Shown piece after piece: positions 62,038 to 64,000 of a stretch of DNA of 64,000 bases; the first letter of the stretch is position 1, and each line of letters starts with the position of its first letter. The notes below the pieces were generated by a model, which ran no database searches, was not told where the DNA came from, and worked only from the letters and a program-made list of their open reading frames with translations. This stretch comes from Bradyrhizobium nanningense (lineage in GTDB: Bacteria > Pseudomonadota > Alphaproteobacteria > Rhizobiales > Xanthobacteraceae), in contig NZ_LBJC01000025.1 in assembly GCF_004114535.1 (NCBI RefSeq), forward strand, positions 96,286 to 160,285, in the 5' to 3' direction. A program made the position numbers and the translations under genes.

Positions 62038-62855
62038 CGGCCTGCCGCGTACGGATCGCCCCAGGCGATGAACTCCGGGATGATGAAGCCGCTCGCGTGC
62101 CGCTCGCCGAAGCGGAGCTCGCCGCCCTTGCCGTCGGTCACCCTGCCACCGGCCGCGGTCACGACCGCGGAGCCAGCCCCGACGTCCCATTCGCAGGTGG
62201 GCCCGAAGCGGGGGTAGATGTCGGCGCTGCCTTCTGCGATCCGGCCGAATTTCACGGCCGAGCCGCAGGTCGTTCTCACGGCGTTGGGCCTGGCATCGAT
62301 GAACGCCTCGCTCCTGGGATCGCCATGCGAGCGGCTCACCGCCGCGATCCAGGGCTCATCCCGCGCCGGCAGCTTGCGGGTGTGGATCGGCTCGGCCGCG
62401 CCGATGGTAGCGCCGTCAAACCTCACCCGCTCGGCGCCGCGGCCGACGATGCCGCGCCAGAGCAGGCCGAGCGCGGGCGCGCTGACGATGCCCAGCAGCG
62501 GCACACCCGACGTCACGAGGGCGAGGTTGACGGTGAACTCGTCGCGCCCGGCGACGAACTCCTTGGTGCCGTCGAGCGGATCGATCAGGAAGAAGCTGCC
62601 CTCAAACGGCGGAGCGGCGAGCTGGCTCCGTTCTTCCGAGAGGGTCGGGATGTCGCCTGCGAGCTCTGCCAGGCCCTCCGCGATGATACGGTCGGCGGCA
62701 AGGTCGGCCTCGGTTACCGGCGAGCCATCCTGCTTGCCGTCGATCCGCATCGCCGCGCGGTTGACGGAAAGGATCGCCTCGCCCGCCTTTACCACCAGCG
62801 CCGTCAAGGGCTCCATCAGGCCGGATGCGGCCGCGCCGTCGATGATCCGCTTCAC
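62031..62855 (-). CDS. cysQ: 3'(2'),5'-bisphosphate nucleotidase CysQ
   Basis: 274 residues, CysQ of the inositol monophosphatase superfamily. Metal-site motifs are 'TLSEERSQ' with Glu, 'LIDPLDGTKEFVAGRDEFTV' (D-P-L-D-G-T) and 'CEWDVGAGSAVVTAAGG' (WD-x-GA). It hydrolyses 3'-phosphoadenosine 5'-phosphate to AMP and phosphate, clearing the by-product of sulfate assimilation, and may also act on inositol phosphates. Cytoplasmic. Its tail overlaps the YHS gene by 7 bases on the other strand. Confidence 0.93.
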   Translation of the reverse strand: MKRIIDGAAASGLMEPLTALVVKAGEAILSVNRAAMRIDGKQDGSPVTEADLAADRIIAEGLAELAGDIPTLSEERSQLAAPPFEGSFFLIDPLDGTKEFVAGRDEFTVNLALVTSGVPLLGIVSAPALGLLWRGIVGRGAERVRFDGATIGAAEPIHTRKLPARDEPWIAAVSRSHGDPRSEAFIDARPNAVRTTCGSAVKFGRIAEGSADIYPRFGPTCEWDVGAGSAVVTAAGGRVTDGKGGELRFGERHASGFIIPEFIAWGDPYAAGRY

Positions 62856-63061
62856 CTGGATGCCTCAATCATCGGCAATTCGTTCCTTCTCGACTGATTC
62901 GCCCCGCGAACGATTCGATTGGGCTTTATGACCGCCTCGACGTGATCGCAAGCTAGCTGCCGCGGGCTGGCGAATGTTAGAACCCGCAGCATCCGTCAAG
63001 CATGCGTGATTCGCGGCGTCCAGCGCCGTGCAATTCCAGGAACCCTCCAGGACCCCTTTAT

Positions 63062-63715
63062 ATGTCTGACGCCTCGTCGCCCGCGACCGCTACTGCTCCC
63101 GATATGCTCGAACTCGCCGCGCTCTTGTGCTCGCGGGTCTGCCACGATCTCATCAGCCCTGTCGGCGCCATCGTCAACGGGCTCGAAGTGCTCGACGACG
63201 ATCCCAAGCCGGAGGACCGCGAATTCGCGCTCGACCTGATCCGCAAGAGCGCCAAGACCGCCTCCGCCCGGCTGCAGTTCTGCCGTCTCGCCTTCGGCGC
63301 GGCCGGCTCCTCCGGCGCGCAGATCGATCTCGGCGATGCCCAGACCATGGCGAAAGGCCACATCGAGGACGGCAAGTGCTCGATCACCTGGAATCTCCCG
63401 CGGCTCCTGTTGCCAAAGAACCGCGTCAAGCTGCTGCTCAACATGCTGGTCGTCGCCCAGCACACGATCCCGCGCGGCGGCATGCTGACGATCGACCCGA
63501 TCGGCGAGGGCGAGACGATGAGCTTTCGCATCACCGCGACCGGCCATAACGCGCGCCTGCCGCAGAACATCTCCGAGCTGCTGAGTGGGGAGCGCGGGCC
63601 TGCCGCGGATGCGCATGCGATCCAGCCTTATTATACGCGGCTGCTGGCGCAGGCCTGCGGGCTTACCGTGAAGCTTGCGCCGGAAGGCGAAGCCATCACC
63701 GTTACCGCTTCGTAA
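63062..63715 (+). CDS. chpT: Histidine phosphotransferase ChpT
   Basis: 217 residues from ATG 63062. The H-box 'CHDLISPVGAIVNGLEVL' has the phospho-His at 28. The C-terminal domain is HATPase-like but degenerate ('FRITATGHNARLPQNI'), with no ATP lid, as in Caulobacter ChpT. It passes phosphate from the CckA kinase to CtrA and CpdR, controlling cell-cycle and motility genes. Its place just before cheA is conserved in Bradyrhizobiaceae, linking cell-cycle control with chemotaxis. A longer in-frame start exists but begins before the family. Confidence 0.9.
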   Translation: MSDASSPATATAPDMLELAALLCSRVCHDLISPVGAIVNGLEVLDDDPKPEDREFALDLIRKSAKTASARLQFCRLAFGAAGSSGAQIDLGDAQTMAKGHIEDGKCSITWNLPRLLLPKNRVKLLLNMLVVAQHTIPRGGMLTIDPIGEGETMSFRITATGHNARLPQNISELLSGERGPAADAHAIQPYYTRLLAQACGLTVKLAPEGEAITVTAS

Positions 63716-63911
63716 ACGGCGCGTCGCGCTCGACCTCTTAAGCGAATCTTTACGAGGCGCTTCGGCTTGTCCGGAGCGCCTTATCTCTTTGTTGGTTCCG
63801 TTCTTTTGCACATACTCAACCAATATTAAACGCTTTGCGGTGAAGCTGGCCCCATTCCGAAATGGCGCATCACGCCTCGTGCGCGCCCTTCCTGTATGAA
63901 GGCCTGTTTTC

Positions 63912-64000
63912 ATGGATGATCTGTTGCGGGAGTTTCTGACGGAGACCAGCGAGAGCCTGGACACCGTGGACAATCAATTGGTGAAGTTCGAGCAGGAGCC
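63912..64000 (+). CDS. cheA: CheA chemotaxis kinase (N-terminus only; runs off the right edge)
   Basis: ATG 63912 opens MDDLLREFLTETSESLDTVD followed by NQLVKFEQEP to the window end, the start of the CheA HPt domain ('LLREFLTETSESL'). The phospho-His lies past the edge. Preceded by chpT at 196 bases and probably followed by the rest of a chemotaxis operon. Confidence 0.9.
   Translation, partial: MDDLLREFLTETSESLDTVDNQLVKFEQE

Overview
The window is high-GC, densely coded alphaproteobacterial chromosome, most likely from a Bradyrhizobium. Evidence: a PutA of about 1000 residues without a DNA-binding domain next to an Lrp-type regulator, as in B. japonicum; a ChpT-type phosphotransferase just before cheA; DUF3551, DUF1134 and DUF2927 proteins; two CYP153-like P450s; and many short palindromic repeats built on 'gtcattgcgag...caatgac', typical of these genomes. 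Identification rests on motifs and remembered family features only; no search was run.

Layout. 0-9.5 kb: end of an acyl-CoA dehydrogenase/enoyl-CoA hydratase operon, a lemA-TPM-TPM set, a proline-rich membrane protein, a CxxCH protein, a GST and a class III CoA transferase. 9.6-13.6 kb: putA with a divergent Lrp-type gene, then a cold-shock gene. 13.8-19.3 kb: sulfite dehydrogenase pair, a ferredoxin-adenylate cyclase membrane fusion and a family-39 glycosyltransferase. 19.5-25.1 kb: YcjF/YcjX pair, hemolysin III, two SDRs and a MarR regulator with a clear palindromic operator. 25.2-31.2 kb: a LysR-controlled acyl-CoA dehydrogenase, CoA transferase, MaoC-like hydratase and benzoylformate-decarboxylase-like enzyme. 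31.4-36.7 kb: two tandem P450s, a DUF898 protein and an M48 protease. 36.7-40.0 kb: a URC-type uracil catabolic cluster (URC1, URC4/DUF1688, upp-like). 40.3-51.3 kb: mixed metabolic, envelope and regulatory genes. 51.4-54.0 kb: a degenerate, poorly coding stretch with a broken outer-membrane gene and several very small ORFs. 54.0-59.2 kb: a five-GAF soluble histidine kinase, single-domain response regulator, universal stress protein and tRNA-Val(CAC). 59.4-64 kb: coiled-coil membrane protein, DUF1134, YHS protein, CysQ, ChpT and the first codons of cheA.

The most coherent functional units are the URC pathway cluster (uracil to UMP, then non-reductive ring breakdown), the LysR-linked CoA-ester operon, the sulfite oxidation pair and the GAF kinase/receiver/stress set. 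There is no insertion sequence, prophage, integrase or CRISPR array that I can see. The most unusual items are the URC cluster with its altered PRPP loop, a stand-alone PD-(D/E)XK-like protein, the deletion-fused outer-membrane pseudogene and three or more single-pass membrane micro-ORFs with good ribosome sites.
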